DNA of 64,000 nucleotides from NCBI GenBank assembly GCA_964020155.1, contig OZ026556.1, positions 1,704,501 to 1,768,500 on the forward strand. The letters are read 5' to 3'. Under the pieces are notes generated by a model, which saw nothing but the letters and a program-made list of their open reading frames with translations, was not told where the DNA came from and did no database searches. A program made the position numbers and the translations under genes. Within the stretch, counting starts at the first letter, position 1, and each line of letters begins with the position of its first letter. This document shows positions 12,297 to 47,051 of this stretch, piece after piece. Origin of the DNA: Chondrilla cf. caribensis. Its lineage: Eukaryota; Porifera; Demospongiae; Chondrillida; Chondrillidae.

Positions 12297-14344
12297 ATGC
12301 TTCTCAGAGCAAAGTGTATTCTAGTTGGCGATTCCTGCGTTGGAAAGAGTGCCATTGCTCACACGTTTCATAGTGACGGGACTCATTTCCCAAAGGCTTA
12401 CACAATGGTAAATAAGTGTTCCTATGCATTTTATTATTAGCCGCGGGTCCAGCTACGGACCTGATCCGCTGTTACTGTTGTCATTTCTTGTTTTGCCTTT
12501 AGACAACTGGCGTTGAACTCTGTGTAAAGGCAATTTCCCTCCCAGACTCCAAGGATTCAGTTGTAAGCACTTTGTTCCTTAGTCGATCGACTCCAACTCG
12601 TGATCAAATTTCTTCACAGAGAAATTTCTTCTTCACAAACACTTCCTTGTCATCATCACCTACAGCACCATCACCAATCTCACTATCTCACACAGCACCT
12701 TTGCCAACCTTGTCACCATGACTTCCCTCATTGTTAAGAATTAAACTCCTTCAGGAATTCTTTCTTCATGATTCGGCCGGTAAAGAGTTGTTTTCAGACT
12801 ATGTTCCTCAGTTTGTAAGTTCAGCGCATAGTGGTGTATGTGTTTTTGTATGTACTGGAGGCATAGGAGTTGTAGTGGGAGGAAGGGGGACTTGTGGATA
12901 TAATTGACTGGTACATAATATTCTGTATGTACAATGTATACATACATTATATGTGTGTGCTGCATATGCATATTATAATATACACATGTAAAATGTCATA
13001 CATATGTTATATGTATGTATTATAGTATATGTATATGTCTCATATGAATCTGTACGGTACATATGTAATAGCTAAAGTACTGCTCAAAAAGCTTTAGCGG
13101 ATATACAGACACCTTTGCCTGATTGATATGGAGGGCGAAGCCGAGGTATCAATTAGGCAAAGGTGTCTGTATCCACTACAGCTTCCCAAGAGGTACTTTG
13201 TTATTATGTGGTATTTTGTCAATCAGTTGCTATTAATTTTTAAAGCACACCATTGGTTGAGCAATGATTAGTAGACATGTGAATAGGACATAACCAATTA
13301 TCTACAATGCAACATCGAATGAAGTGTGCGTACATCAGGTAGTGTGCACACATCATGAATGTGTGCACTGCTTTTCCTTTGAAGTTCCCCACACAACATA
13401 CCACATACATGCATACAGTATACTTCATAATATAGATTTTCTTGTGGTACATATGTAAATGATATAACAATTGACTTATGTATCTGGCATCTATTGTAAC
13501 TGCTGTCCATGTATGTGTGTGGGCTACCAGCTTACGTGTGGTTGACTGTGAAGCTGTGCTGAGTGTACCAGCTTGTACTGGGTGTTTCTCTCTCCCTCTC
13601 TGGTAGTGGGAACATCCATCAATGGTGGTCGTCGTGTATGATGTCACCAATGAACAGTCCTTTGCCAGTTGTGCCAAATGGATGGAGAGAGTGAAGGCTC
13701 AGAAACCAGAGCAGCCATTCCCAGGTACACACATCACTGTTATCACCCTGATACCCCAAGTGTACGCACATCAGATGGGTGTGTAGGAGTATGTACGTAT
13801 GTACATACATACATGAAGTATGTTATGATCAATACATTGTTTGGACCTGTGTGGTGTGTGGAGTATTTTTGAGCTGAGCCGAGAAGGATTTGTAGTATAT
13901 GGTTCGTCTTTTTGTGTCATTTCCTTTAGGTGCCGTTGTTGCCAACAAAGTGGATCTTACATCCAGGCGGCTGGTAGGGGAGCAGAAAGGTAGAACATTT
14001 GCAGAAAAGCAGGGACTGCAGTACTTTGAGTGTTCAGCAGTACGTATGTGTGTTTTACATGTACAAATGAACATTTGCATGCACACGTGCACACAGACAC
14101 CCACCACACCAACATACAAACCCACACCCACATTCCCCCAATACTGACATCTACATATACAGTACATACCTATAAATGTGTATTCAACACACCTGTGCAA
14201 ACTTGCATACAAGTTATGTAGCTCATTGAACTTTATCTCCAGAAGGATAACAGTGGTGTGGACTCAATCTTCATGTACCTGGCTGAAGAGTATGTGAAAT
14301 TGTACCAACAAAAGATTGAGCAAATCAAGAGCACTGTTGTCTAG
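12297..14344 (+). CDS. IFT27: Intraflagellar transport protein 27, Rab-like GTPase
   Basis: Six exons: 12297-12407, 12503-12562, 12755-12814, 13607-13724, 13930-14039, 14243-14344; 186 residues, the usual IFT27 length. GTPase motifs: P-loop GDSCVGKS (11-18), switch/G3 DSAGKE (63-68), G4 NKVD (122-125) and G5 ECSA (150-153). DSAGKE replaces the Rab DTAGQE, as in IFT27, and there is no C-terminal prenylation cysteine. IFT27 pairs with IFT25 in the IFT-B complex and links to BBSome-dependent export of cargo from cilia. YDVTNEQSF and the HFPKAYTMTTGVEL switch I region agree with the family. The start codon lies 248 bp from the divergent SPSB3 start. Confidence 0.96.
13091..13182. repeat. Short palindromic element (hairpin MITE) in IFT27 intron 3
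   Basis: About 36-bp inverted arms (containing ACAGACACCTTTGCCT and its complement AGGCAAAGGTGTCTGT) enclose a GC-rich centre with GGCGAAGCCGAGG. No coding capacity. Confidence 0.75.
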
Positions 14345-15053
14345 GTCCTGACATCTGCCATACATTGTCATTATGTTGAGACTCATTTTGTGCATGCAGA
14401 ATGGTACTCGTACAGTACAAACATGTGATAATTTTATGCACAATAAGTGGACTGTACACACACACATGTATAGTATACGTGTATGACTTTTTATTCGGCC
14501 ACTTGGACAGTAACTGATATGAATTATTTATACTGTAGGTAATAAATAAATGATTTCAAGGATGTGTTCTGTTAATTGAACCAAGGCATGTATTGTACAT
14601 ATATTACATGTATGTGGAGTTGAAAGATGTAACTTTTGAGTGATTGATGTGGCAAGAAAGGGTATAAACAGCAATAACCCTCAAGACATTTTCACCACAG
14701 GAGAAATAATTAGGGCCCCAATAGTTTAACCTGGCTGACGAAGGTCCTTGTTGTTGAAACATATTATTATTGTACTCAAATTTTTCTGCTACATCAATTG
14801 TTCAAAAGTGATGAAATCAACTCTACCCTCTAAACTGTCATTACCTGTAAGCTATGTACATATGTGGATATAATAAGTATAATACATGCAATGTATTTAA
14901 TTTAGTGATGCAAATATAGGATAAATATAATTATTATCATTGATATTATATGCACATGTATGTTTGTGTACTTATGTTTATATAACAAACATAATAAAAT
15001 GATGAGCCATGTAGAGGCTGGCCATCTGCTAACATACTTAGTGAATGTATCTA
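14345..15053. other. Convergent intergenic region after IFT27
   Basis: 3' flanks of IFT27 (+) and the RAMA-domain gene (-). Two overlapping AATAAA polyadenylation signals at 14541-14550 lie about 200 nt after the IFT27 stop. Otherwise AT-rich with no gene seen. Confidence 0.6.
14541..14550 (+). terminator. Polyadenylation signals of IFT27
   Basis: AATAAATAAA holds two overlapping AATAAA hexamers at a normal distance past the stop codon. Confidence 0.6.
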
Positions 15054-18540
<3,487 letters not shown>

Positions 18541-18574
18541 CGTTCGGCGCCAGCTGTAACGGTTGGCCGAACAA

Positions 18575-18582
18575 TGACGTCA
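18575..18582. promoter_or_regulatory. CRE (TGACGTCA) in the shared RAMA-gene/CHMP6 promoter
   Basis: Perfect palindrome centred in the 88-bp gap between the two divergent start codons. A symmetric site there could serve both genes; this is inferred. Confidence 0.5.
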
Positions 18583-18628
18583 TTGCAGCTATTCTTGCGA
18601 CTTTGGGGAATCCCTCATGCTAGTCAAC

Positions 18629-21600
18629 ATGGGCAAGTTCTTTTCGAGGTTGTTCGGTGGATCCAACTCGTCCACGCCTCAGGAGACCAGAGTGACTGAC
18701 CAGGACAGGGCAGTTCTGGTTAGTTTTTGTTTTAAGATTCATTCTTTTCAAATCTTTACACTTCTTTCCTCCTCATTGATTCAGAGTTTAAAGAATCAAA
18801 GAGATAGATTGAAACGGTACCAAAGGAAGGTATGTACGAATACAGATAATTTTACCTTTACTCGTATTCACATTATATGTATATATGTGATAAAATCTGT
18901 ACCTATTGTGCGGCATACTGTGTGTTTTCCTTTGTACAAGCGGACAGGCCCGTCAACCAGCCGGTCGGGCCCATCATAGACCCTAGATGGTCCCATTTAT
19001 TGTACAACCATAGACTGTAGAGTCTATAGTATATTGTTATCTATAATATAGAGTGGAGTTGTGTGGTTGTACAATGTGATAGACCCATAATGTAGTTATG
19101 GGTGGTTCATATCTGTCCTCTTTGGCTCTACACTCACATGGTGTGTGTATAGTTGGTGGTTGGGGGGATAGAACCCAAGTCATTATTCAAATCAAGAGAA
19201 CTGTCGTGCGACAAAGCAAAGGCACCAAAAGATCAAAGGGCCTCAGACACAGGGTTGAAAACAATGGACAGATATGTCACTTTGCATGTGAACCCTGACA
19301 AGAACTGGAGTGGAAAATGTCCACTTTTTAATGATTTATTGTAACACTAATGAAGGGTAGGCAGTACTGTAGTGTGTAAAATTGCATAGGTGCCACCTTT
19401 CCACTGTTTTCGATCCTCATTACAAGCTAGGCATTCTTCTTTAATGTCCAATTCCTCACCCTTATCACTGACATTCTGATCGTTATGATTTACTAGTCTA
19501 ATTGTTTCTCTTTCCTTTTCGGATCTTTTCAAGTCTTCACTTTGTTTCCTTATCTTTACAGGTACTCTTGTGTCCCACTTTCACAGCCATTTTCATCACA
19601 TGATAGGCTTTCATTCCATCTATTTAATCTGTCTATTTTTCTCATGCCTATTTGTTGCAGCAGTGACCGGTGAAGGTTCACATGTTGTACTTATTCTGTT
19701 AATCCAATTATTATGCATTCATGTTCATTGACTGATTCAGGTTGAAGTTCAGCTTGAAAATGAGAGACAGTTGGCAAAGAGGTTGCTAAAGGAAGGGAAA
19801 AAAGAGTATGTTTACGTGAAATTTCCTACCATGTGTTTATATATATCCCTTAACCATCTTCTTTATTCATAGAAAAGCAAAGCTATTGCTTAAGAAGAAG
19901 AGGTATCTTGAATCACTCCTTGAAAAGACAGACGGACAATTGGATAACCTGGAGCAGCTTGTGAGTTCTGGACACCAGTTCCTCTCATGTTTCCATCTCA
20001 TGCTGTGGAGTGTCTGTCGCATGGACAGTGTGGTGTCATGCATACCCTTTCCACCATGTTGATGATTGCATGATCACCTGATTGGATTAAGGGTCAGCTA
20101 CACCAGACCCCTATGCATGTGCAGTGACGTCGGAATAGGGGTGACTGGGGTGACTTTGAGCACCCCACTTTTTAGTACAGCACCATATTTCTTTATTTTA
20201 ATCCACAGAGAAAAGTAATTACACAACTAAAACCTTACTATTCATATCCTCAATGGCATTATTTGTCTCTTGATCAGTGCTGACAGAGAGAATAACTATC
20301 AACGTACTACATCCAACTTTGAGTTTTTTTCATGAGAATTTTCATCCATACAACCTCCTTTTATAGAGCCACCTTTGTTTCTCGTAACAAAAATGTCTTA
20401 CGCCATTCCTACGTTATTTGACTTGGCATGCAAAGACCTTGTGTTTGACAACCACACCTGCGTCCAGCCTCAGACAATAGTGCGGCCTCCCCACTATCTA
20501 AATGCTTCCAACACCTCTGATGTGTCACAAGCCTATCATCACTGTACTCTATCTTCAGAATACTTGGTACAATTGTGACTACGCTATTTAGAAGTACAGG
20601 TCTCAGTACATTTGTTGATATACGAACTAATGTATTTTGTTGTAAGTTGTTTGACACTGCAAAGTTATACCAGAATGCAAACATTATATTATGTTACCTT
20701 GTTGATACAAGGTTGGATGTAGTACGTATAATTTTATGCGTTTTGTTTCCAAATGTGATTTTATTTTATCACCCAGGTCCAAAACATAGAATTTGCTCAA
20801 ATTGAAGTCCAAGTAGTTCAAGGGCTCAAGGATGGGAACAAAGCATTGGAGGACCTACACAAGGTTAATTGTGTGTACACAATGTACGTATGTGTAGTGA
20901 ATTCTTGCTAACCATCCACTCCTTCCTCCACCACAATTTCCCAGTATGAATATAACATACAATAATGACAAATTTCCCATTAATCCACCCTATTTTTGAA
21001 AGTAAATTGTGTTAGATTGAAAAGAAATCATTGTATATCAATATAAGGATGCAGTGGACCCTTGTGGTGCTCAGAGGTTCAGATTTAACCAGGTTCCTTG
21101 TTGGTGTAACTTATTACCCAAGATTTTGTAACTAACCAGACGGTCAATATTTCGATTGTGCTTTTGTTGGTCCTTTTTATGCAGTTAGTATATTCACAGT
21201 ACATTTGTGACTCTATTGAACTCACTTTCTACAGATTGTGTCACTAGAGGATGTTGAGCAGGTCATGGCGGACACACAAGAAGCTGTAGAGTATCAGAGA
21301 GTGAGTGATGTACATTGTGACCTACAGTAGCTGTAGAGTATCAGAGAGTGAGTGATGTACATTGTGACCTACAGTAGCTGTAGAGTATCAGAGAGTGAGT
21401 GATGTACAGTGTGACCTGCAGTAGCTGTAGAATATTGGAGAGTGAGTGATGTACAGTGTGACCTGCAGTAGCTGTAGAGTATCAGAGAGTGAGTGATGTA
21501 CAGTGTGACCTGCAGTAGCTGTAGAAGTTAAGAGAGTAAAATTCATAATGTAAGATGTTGACATGAATGCTAGCTGTACTTGTATGGATTGAACTATTGT

Positions 21601-21887
21601 CACAACACCAAACTGTCCCAAGCTCAATTTATGTTTTATTGATTTGGTATATGGTACATGCCTAGCGTGTTTTCATTTTCAAATGTGAATCTGATATGTT
21701 TTCCTTCACAAAGGAAATTGATGAAATCCTCTCTGGTGGTTTGACTCAAGAAGATGAAGATGCTGTTCTTCAAGAACTTGATGAAATTATCAATGTCAGT
21801 TTTTTTTACCTGTATTCAGTGTCATATGTATGTGTGTTCAAGCGTGTTCATGTGTATGTGTGTGTGTTTGCAGTGTGTGTACAGGGC

Positions 21888-21942
<55 letters not shown>

Positions 21943-23044
21943 ACAGTGTACTGCATGTTTGTGTGTATGTAAGTTTACTTGCAGGATCTACATACTTATG
22001 CTTGTGTTGTGTCTGTAGGAACAACTGCCTCAAGTACCACAAACAACAGAAGAGGACATTACAGCCAAGCTACCCGAAGTACCCTCAACAACACCCGAGG
22101 AGACAGGTTTGTTAAAAAATTCAATGGCAACCCTGTGTGTTGAGAAGAGGGTGCAGTGTGTGTGGTATTGTGAAAGCAGTGAAGCCAAACAGCAAGAGGT
22201 CAGAGAGATAAGACAGTAAAATCCATATTCCCAAAGCTTGAAACCTGCAATCTTGTGTGGATGCCTTTAGGTGTCGATACTGGACTGTATTGTGTGGCTG
22301 CTGTACAATGGTCATCATTGTTCCTTTCACTTAACATTCTTGAGGTCCTTATATGGGAGTGATCTAATGCAACTTTGTACCCTGGAACTACTGTAACAAC
22401 AGCCTGAGGCAGGAGGTTACTAGTCTGATGAGTCAGCAGTGTTGTTTTTTGTGATAATGATATCAAACATCCCCAAAGTTGGTTAACTTCCTCTGTTTCA
22501 GGTGCTATTTTGGTTCCTTCTCTTCCCAATGTCTGATGAGGTCAATATCAGAAATTCCTGTGTGGAGATGGTTTTCATTGACTTCCTGATTTGAGGGTTG
22601 TGTTCACTCCTGGTTTTAACATTTACCTATCTCTGTCTGCCATGTTTATCATTGTGTAGTCGGCTATATACATTAGGCTGTTCACTCCTGCGTATGCAGA
22701 AGGTGGACATTATTCACCAAAAAATCCACTGGAAGACCACCTCGGGATTGAAACCACTATTTCCCAATCGTAGGAATTCCTATACTGTTTTACTCCATGC
22801 ACTACCAACATCAGAATTAGGACTATCTTAGAGTTGAAACCACTTTTATTGATCCCATAGGTGGTCTCAATTGTGAAGTTTTAGTGTAGTTCATACTCTC
22901 AACTACAATGCTGTAAGGATAATATGGCCACATGTGCTTTTGGAGAGTACATATTACTTTTTTTCAAATGCACCACACTGACATGTTCCTTCTTACCCAG
23001 AACCTGCCAAGGTCAAGACAAAGCAGCAGCCTCTTCTTGCCTGA
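18629..23044 (+). CDS. CHMP6: Charged multivesicular body protein 6 (ESCRT-III, Vps20)
   Basis: Nine exons: 18629-18718, 18785-18829, 19741-19805, 19873-19960, 20777-20863, 21235-21300, 21714-21794, 22019-22106, 23001-23044; 217 residues (human 201). ESCRT-III subunit that links ESCRT-II to filament assembly on endosomes. The N-terminus MGKFFSRLF has Gly2 for N-myristoylation. A basic helical hairpin follows (LKNQRDRLKRYQRKVE, then KEKAKLLLKKKRYLE), then acidic helices (EIDEILSGGLTQEDEDAVLQ). The C-terminal MIT-interacting motif LPEVP (192-196) corresponds to the CHMP6 MIM2 that binds VPS4, and a near copy, LPQVP, is at 177-181. The donor of exon 6 is embedded in a tandem repeat. Junctions GA|A and ACA-G|AA keep frame. 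Confidence 0.96.
21284..21535 (+). repeat. 47-bp tandem repeat made from a CHMP6 exon end plus 5' splice site
   Basis: Five full copies and one partial copy of CTGTAGAGTATCAGAGA|gtgagtg plus 22 nt. Copy 1 is the real exon 6 end (21300). Copies at 21331, 21378, 21425 and 21472 carry the same gtgagt donor inside intron 6. Confidence 0.93.
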
Positions 23045-23750
23045 TGGAGAAATCAAGTGACATCCGTTTACATTGTATGATTAATTATTGCAGTGTTATG
23101 TATGTATGTGTGGATCTCATACCCGGTTAGAAATACTGTACTGTTATCAGCAGTTACTGTAGTTTGGTGTTGGATATCCTGACCTTGTGAAATGTTGAAA
23201 ATCAGTCAATTAAACAATTACGGACTACATGATTATGTATCTATCAATACACATAGACATGGTCATGTACGTGTGAACTGGCTTGCATGCTTGCCCTATA
23301 CGTACTTTACATACAGCATAGCATTTGTTTTTGTGCTACGTATACAGTATATATTATGTACACATGACTTACTGAGCGAACAATTCTATCTATATTCATA
23401 CATAATGTGTATCAGATGATATCCAACAATGGTGGTGGAAATTAAGCATGTGTAAGTTTAGCTTGAGCACAGTATTGACCAGTTTGATGTCTAGCATGCA
23501 AGCCAAACACTTTAATCAACCTGTGAATTGCTTGTACAGTCACATACTATCGATCCATGCATACTATAGCCTGCGGCTGATCCGCCATTTTGCCATAACA
23601 TGCATGATGCAATCACATAATTTGACACTGTATTACGCCATCTATGATGCAATACTCCCGGCAGTCCGTAGTGGACAAGGGACGAGTACTTTGGCGCAGT
23701 ACGTATCATACGTATACCCCCGCAATCTGTTGCTTTAGAATCACGACCGG
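23045..23750. other. Intergenic region, CHMP6 3' flank and SPHK promoter
   Basis: AT-rich spacer with no recognised domain, RNA gene or mobile element. Confidence 0.55.
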
Positions 23751-26700
23751 ATGGCTGAAGCGTTGGTTGAGCCAGTTGATTCGGCTCCTACAACACAAGA
23801 CACGGGGTTGGATGACTACCAGGATAGGTATATCAGAGATGGTTCAACGTACGAAGCGCTCAAATTGGAAGGGTTGGCGAAACTCCATGGAAGCTCCAAC
23901 TACATTTCGGTCCAAGTTGCCTGCTCTAATACTAAACTCTCTCTAACGACAAATAACAAGAAAATAGGGGTCGTAGACGTCCTTTTTGAAGACATTCTGG
24001 GACTACAAATCGTCGACAAGCCTCCTTCCGAGTACCCGGCTTCTTGTGCGGTCGTCATTCACTCCTTTGTTCTCAGAAGTTCAGGGTTCTTTACTTCTAC
24101 TCGTCAACGTAAACACGAAATGACACCTTTACTCTTCACCAGCGAAAAGAGCGCTGAGGATAACATAGCCAAGGCCAAAGAATGGAAGTCTCAAGTCATG
24201 GGTTTGTGCAGGAAGTGTTGTATGGAGACCTTCGTCTATGACAATCCACACAAGGACAAGAGAAGAGGTACATCATCTAGTTGTATTTTGTAGCTAGCTC
24301 GTAGGAAGGATGTAGACAAAGGGGTTAGAATTTGATAAGTGAAGATTCCTGTTGCCATAGATATTGGTGTAACTTCAGAAAGCCTGACTTTGGCCTGCAA
24401 TAACGTCCTGGATTTTGAATTCCAGGGGACCAGTAGGGGATCCCAAGGAGCCCCTTTCCTGTAGGTCTGTGTAGACTTGATTGTACTGTAGCTGTCTGTG
24501 CTCATGAATGTGTCTCCCAGGTGTAGTACGTAGTGCGCTGGGTTGCCAGTGTTGTTTTACAGATATGACACTGTTAAGTGACATTTCCCCATACGTATGT
24601 GTGATGCATTAGCGAATTCTTGTTCCATTTGTACATTGCAATCGATCACGTGATCTTATTGTACCTACATAACTGTGTGCATGGTATAAATTGGCTTCAA
24701 TGAATGAAGGTATTGTATTGGTTTGTATGGGTAGTGTGTGTCAGAATGCTATTGAGGCAAGACTCATCTAATCCTAAATAAGTATAGTCTTAGCTAGTCA
24801 AGCAGGATTGTTAGAACCAGGTATCGGACTGTGTTGGTGCTATATACTTCGTTTATACATACATTTGTTTTTATATACATACCTTGTTGGTACTATATAT
24901 TTCCCATAATAATGGAGATTGGTGTCTTACTCTGTAAGACTAATGAACTAGTGGAGGTAACATGATCATTTGTAAAAGTTTTACTTTTGATTCACATAGC
25001 TGAGCACAATCTTTCCATATTAAATTGTACAGCTGATGGCCATGATGATGTGGAGCAATCCCCCCACTATCTCATTCTGATTAACCCAGCAGGAGGTAAA
25101 GGATTGGCTGTGGAGCAGTTTCAAAAGAAGGTCCAGCCGATGTTTGACATAGCAGATATTCGGTATACGCATATTGTAACTGGTGAGCATGTACTGTAGA
25201 ACCAATGATTGGGGTTACGTGTGTCCTCTCATAAGACATTGTAGTGATTGGTACATCACTGTCAGGCTATGATGGTAGTGTGTGTTGTGTTGTTTTGAAT
25301 GCATGGGTTGGTACGAGTTACGTACATTTCTTTCATGAAAGCAGTTTCATTCTAATCTGACCCCAGACAGTGGAGCAGGATGGTCTTGTCATATGCAATG
25401 TTTGACACTCATATACTTAAAGTATAGTGTTAATGATAATATGAAATGAACAGGTCCGAAATGTCATTTAGCCAGTTGGTTGTTATTGCTCTTGTGATGG
25501 ATGTGTGAACTCGCATGCTAATAATGCATGCCAATCACAAGGTTATTCTTGCAACACCATCGTAGCGTGTTGCATGAATAACATGCACGTCCAGTATAAT
25601 TTTGTATATGTTATGTTACTGTAATTGAAAAATAGCAAATGCGACACTTGCACATGTTTAAGGGGGCCTGCTAGCATGGTGTGTCTGTTTTCCACAGAAC
25701 GACAAGGACATGCTCGGGAACTGATCAAGACCTATGACATTTCCAGCATTGATGGCATAATCATTTCTTCTGGAGATGGCTTGCTGTATGAGGTAAGTTT
25801 GTGTCTTCAACAATGCATTCAACACACAATTGACATTCTCATGTTCACATATCGGTGTATTGTGGTCTGGAGGGGCTTGAACCATGGATAGTGCAACGGG
25901 CACCCTCTCTCTTATTATACCATCCAATCTTGTACCTGTACTGAAAACATGGAGGGAGTGTGTCTGGCTACATGAGACTATAGATGTACTGATGGTTCAC
26001 CTACATGTCTACCTTTATATATGTATATGCTGTGGTGTTAATTGTATAGACCTATGTATTGCCTGTATATATGTACATATTTGCTATGGTGTTGATCGTA
26101 TAGGTTATCAATGGCCTTATGGCACGTCAGGATTGGAGGCAAGTCATTTCTGTTCCCATAGGGATGCTGCCAACTGGATCTGGCAATGCTCTTTTTTCTT
26201 CCATACTGCACGAATCCCAGTGAGTCATACTTACATGATCTACGTACGTAACCTTGCTGTATTCTGTATGTAATATAGAGGTCTCGCACTACCTGTCCAT
26301 GCCACACATAGCGACAGTGTACATACTTAACCATGAAATTAGAACAAAAGCACAACGTTCTCAAAAGTTGCAATTAGACATTTCTATTATTGTGTCAATA
26401 CTGGTAATTCAGATAAGAATGATAGGAATAAGGAACAAATGGATAATGTGGTCAAATAGGGACAGTGTCTTACATTGTCGTGTTGTGGGCACTGGTATAC
26501 TTCCACATACATTTATTACATGTATTGGTTGGTTGTAACAGCAGTTTGGTTATAATCACTGTAGGGAAGATTTTAGTCTGGAGAATGCAGCATTTCTGAT
26601 CATCCGTGGTGGTGTGGGACCAATGGATCTCGCGATGGCTCAGACTACCAGTGGGAAAACATTTTTTAATGTTGTAGTCGGATGGGGGCTCGTTTCAGAT

Positions 26701-27447
26701 GTCGATATCGAATCTGAAAAGTGGAGACGCTTAGGAGACATCAGGTTTCAAATGGGTGGCCTGGTCAGCATTATGAAGAAGAAGGTGTATCGTGCACGAC
26801 TGTGGTACCTCCCAGCGGAGAACGACAGCAGTGGAGATGAGATTAAAACTGATACAAATGGAAGAGAACCCCGTGAAGGAGAGCAAGGCTTTGAAGAAAG
26901 CCCTCAGAAAGATGGCAACAACTTGGAACAAGAATCAAACGAAGTAGACGTCATCAATCAAGAGAGTAAGAGTGAGAGCAATGTCAAGTCAGGGAATGAT
27001 TACCATCAGGACGCCCATCAGCCTCAAGATCCTCCTTGCCCTGATCTCGTTCCGCGTTACCTTAATGATCTATCTGATCCAGTTCCATCATCCTGGAAGT
27101 TGATAGAAGGAGACTTCATCCTGATCAGTGTCATGACCATGACTCACATAGGACGTGATATGTATGGAGCCTTGGAAGCAAAAATTGGTGGTGGGATATT
27201 TCATATTTTCCAGACGGTCAGTACAGCATCACGTTTACATGTGCTCAACATGATGTTAACGTTCAAGGACGGCCTACCCACCAATGACCAGAGGAGTTTT
27301 CTTGTTAAGTCGAAAGCCTTCAGATTGGAGCCCATTACCCCTGATGGTCTGTTAACTCTGGATGGGGAGAAAATTGAATACGGTCCTCTGCAGTGTGAAT
27401 TGTTTCAAGGACTATGTAGAATCATGACAAGGAATAGACAAAAATGA
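23751..27447 (+). CDS. SPHK1: Sphingosine kinase
   Basis: Five exons: 23751-24267, 25000-25182, 25698-25792, 26104-26219, 26565-27447; 597 residues. It makes sphingosine-1-phosphate from sphingosine and ATP. Diacylglycerol-kinase-fold motifs are in order: nucleotide loop LILINPAGGKG (197-207), catalytic SGDGLLYE (258-265, D260 the expected base), NGLMAR, then PIGMLPTGSGNAL. The sphingosine-side region follows: GGVGPMDLAM, WGLVSDVDIESEKWRRLGD, YRARLWYLP, and the C-terminal LDGEKIEYGPLQCE motif. About 85 acidic, Gln/Ser-rich residues separate YLP from the last conserved block, as in SPHK2-like proteins. The N-terminal 190 residues are a PH-like regulatory extension, not closely placed. The symbol is generic, because SPHK1 and SPHK2 are not separable here. 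The start is the first ATG of a long open exon. Confidence 0.95.
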
Positions 27448-27638
27448 AATCTTTTTCAAAGTGCATAAATACATATTAAGCTATCATTCAATTCATTTTT
27501 TTCATTTTCATTGGTTGTCAATCGGTTACAATATGTATATATATACATGTATACCATTCTGTAACTACATATAGCATTGGTCGATATAGATATTATTGTC
27601 TTGTACGTACATGTCACGTGAGGATACCTATTATGCAT

Positions 27639-27651
27639 GTGCCTTGGCAAC
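27639..27651 (+). promoter_or_regulatory. X-box-like (RFX) sequence before IFT140
   Basis: GTGCCTTGGCAAC resembles the RFX X-box (GTTGCCATGGCAAC) but is one base short in the left half. It lies 7 bp before the IFT140 start codon. RFX factors drive ciliary genes in animals, and position and target fit. The match is imperfect. Confidence 0.35.
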
Positions 27652-27658
27652 GGGAAAA

Positions 27659-46445
<18,787 letters not shown>

Positions 46446-46575
46446 TGAACACTCCAACTGACTGATCCTTGTACACGATGATCATCAAACCACAATTTTA
46501 CTAATAATTTTGAGTGTACGTATGTGGACTGCAATTATTATACTGCGAAAATGGTTGAACGGCTAGGTGTAGTCA

Positions 46576-47051
46576 TATATCGCAAATTCAATGTAATTCA
46601 CTAGCCAAATAATTTTTACACCAAACGTTTCGACAGCTGACTGCTGTCTTCTTCAGTGGTATGGAATACAGGGTGTGAGTGCGTCTTTTATGCGTGTGGT
46701 GACAGGTGATGATAAGATGACGTGTGAATAATAATAAGGCGGGTGGTGAGATGATGTAAGAATAATAATAAGTACTGGGGGACTAAAATAGTTGTTGGTA
46801 TGTGGTGGGTAATGTTCCGAGTTCTCTGTTTAATGTGTGTGGTTCTTTCTGGATCATCCATGATTCTAAAAGGCATCTTCTTGAGGTGTTTTGACTTGTT
46901 CCTAAAATTTCTGTTTGGGACCAGTCTACGGTGTGGCCTGTCTGACATGTATGTTCTGCTAGGGCTGATGTCAGTGTATTCTTATCTTTTACTGCCTTTT
47001 TGTGTTCCTTTAGTCTCTGTCCTAAGGTTCGTCCAGTCTGGCCTATGTATG
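46576..47051 (-). repeat. Left inverted copy of the Penelope-like element 3' end
   Basis: Reverse complement of 47976-48451. It includes the last 90 or so codons of the GIY-YIG domain (readable on the minus strand), the 3' untranslated part and the ribozyme-like hairpin. The junction with the sense element is at 47051/47052. Confidence 0.93.

Noticed and set aside
27611..27658. Upstream in-frame ATG for IFT140
   Set aside because: Would add 16 residues not seen in the family, which begins MALYxD; the downstream ATG fits.
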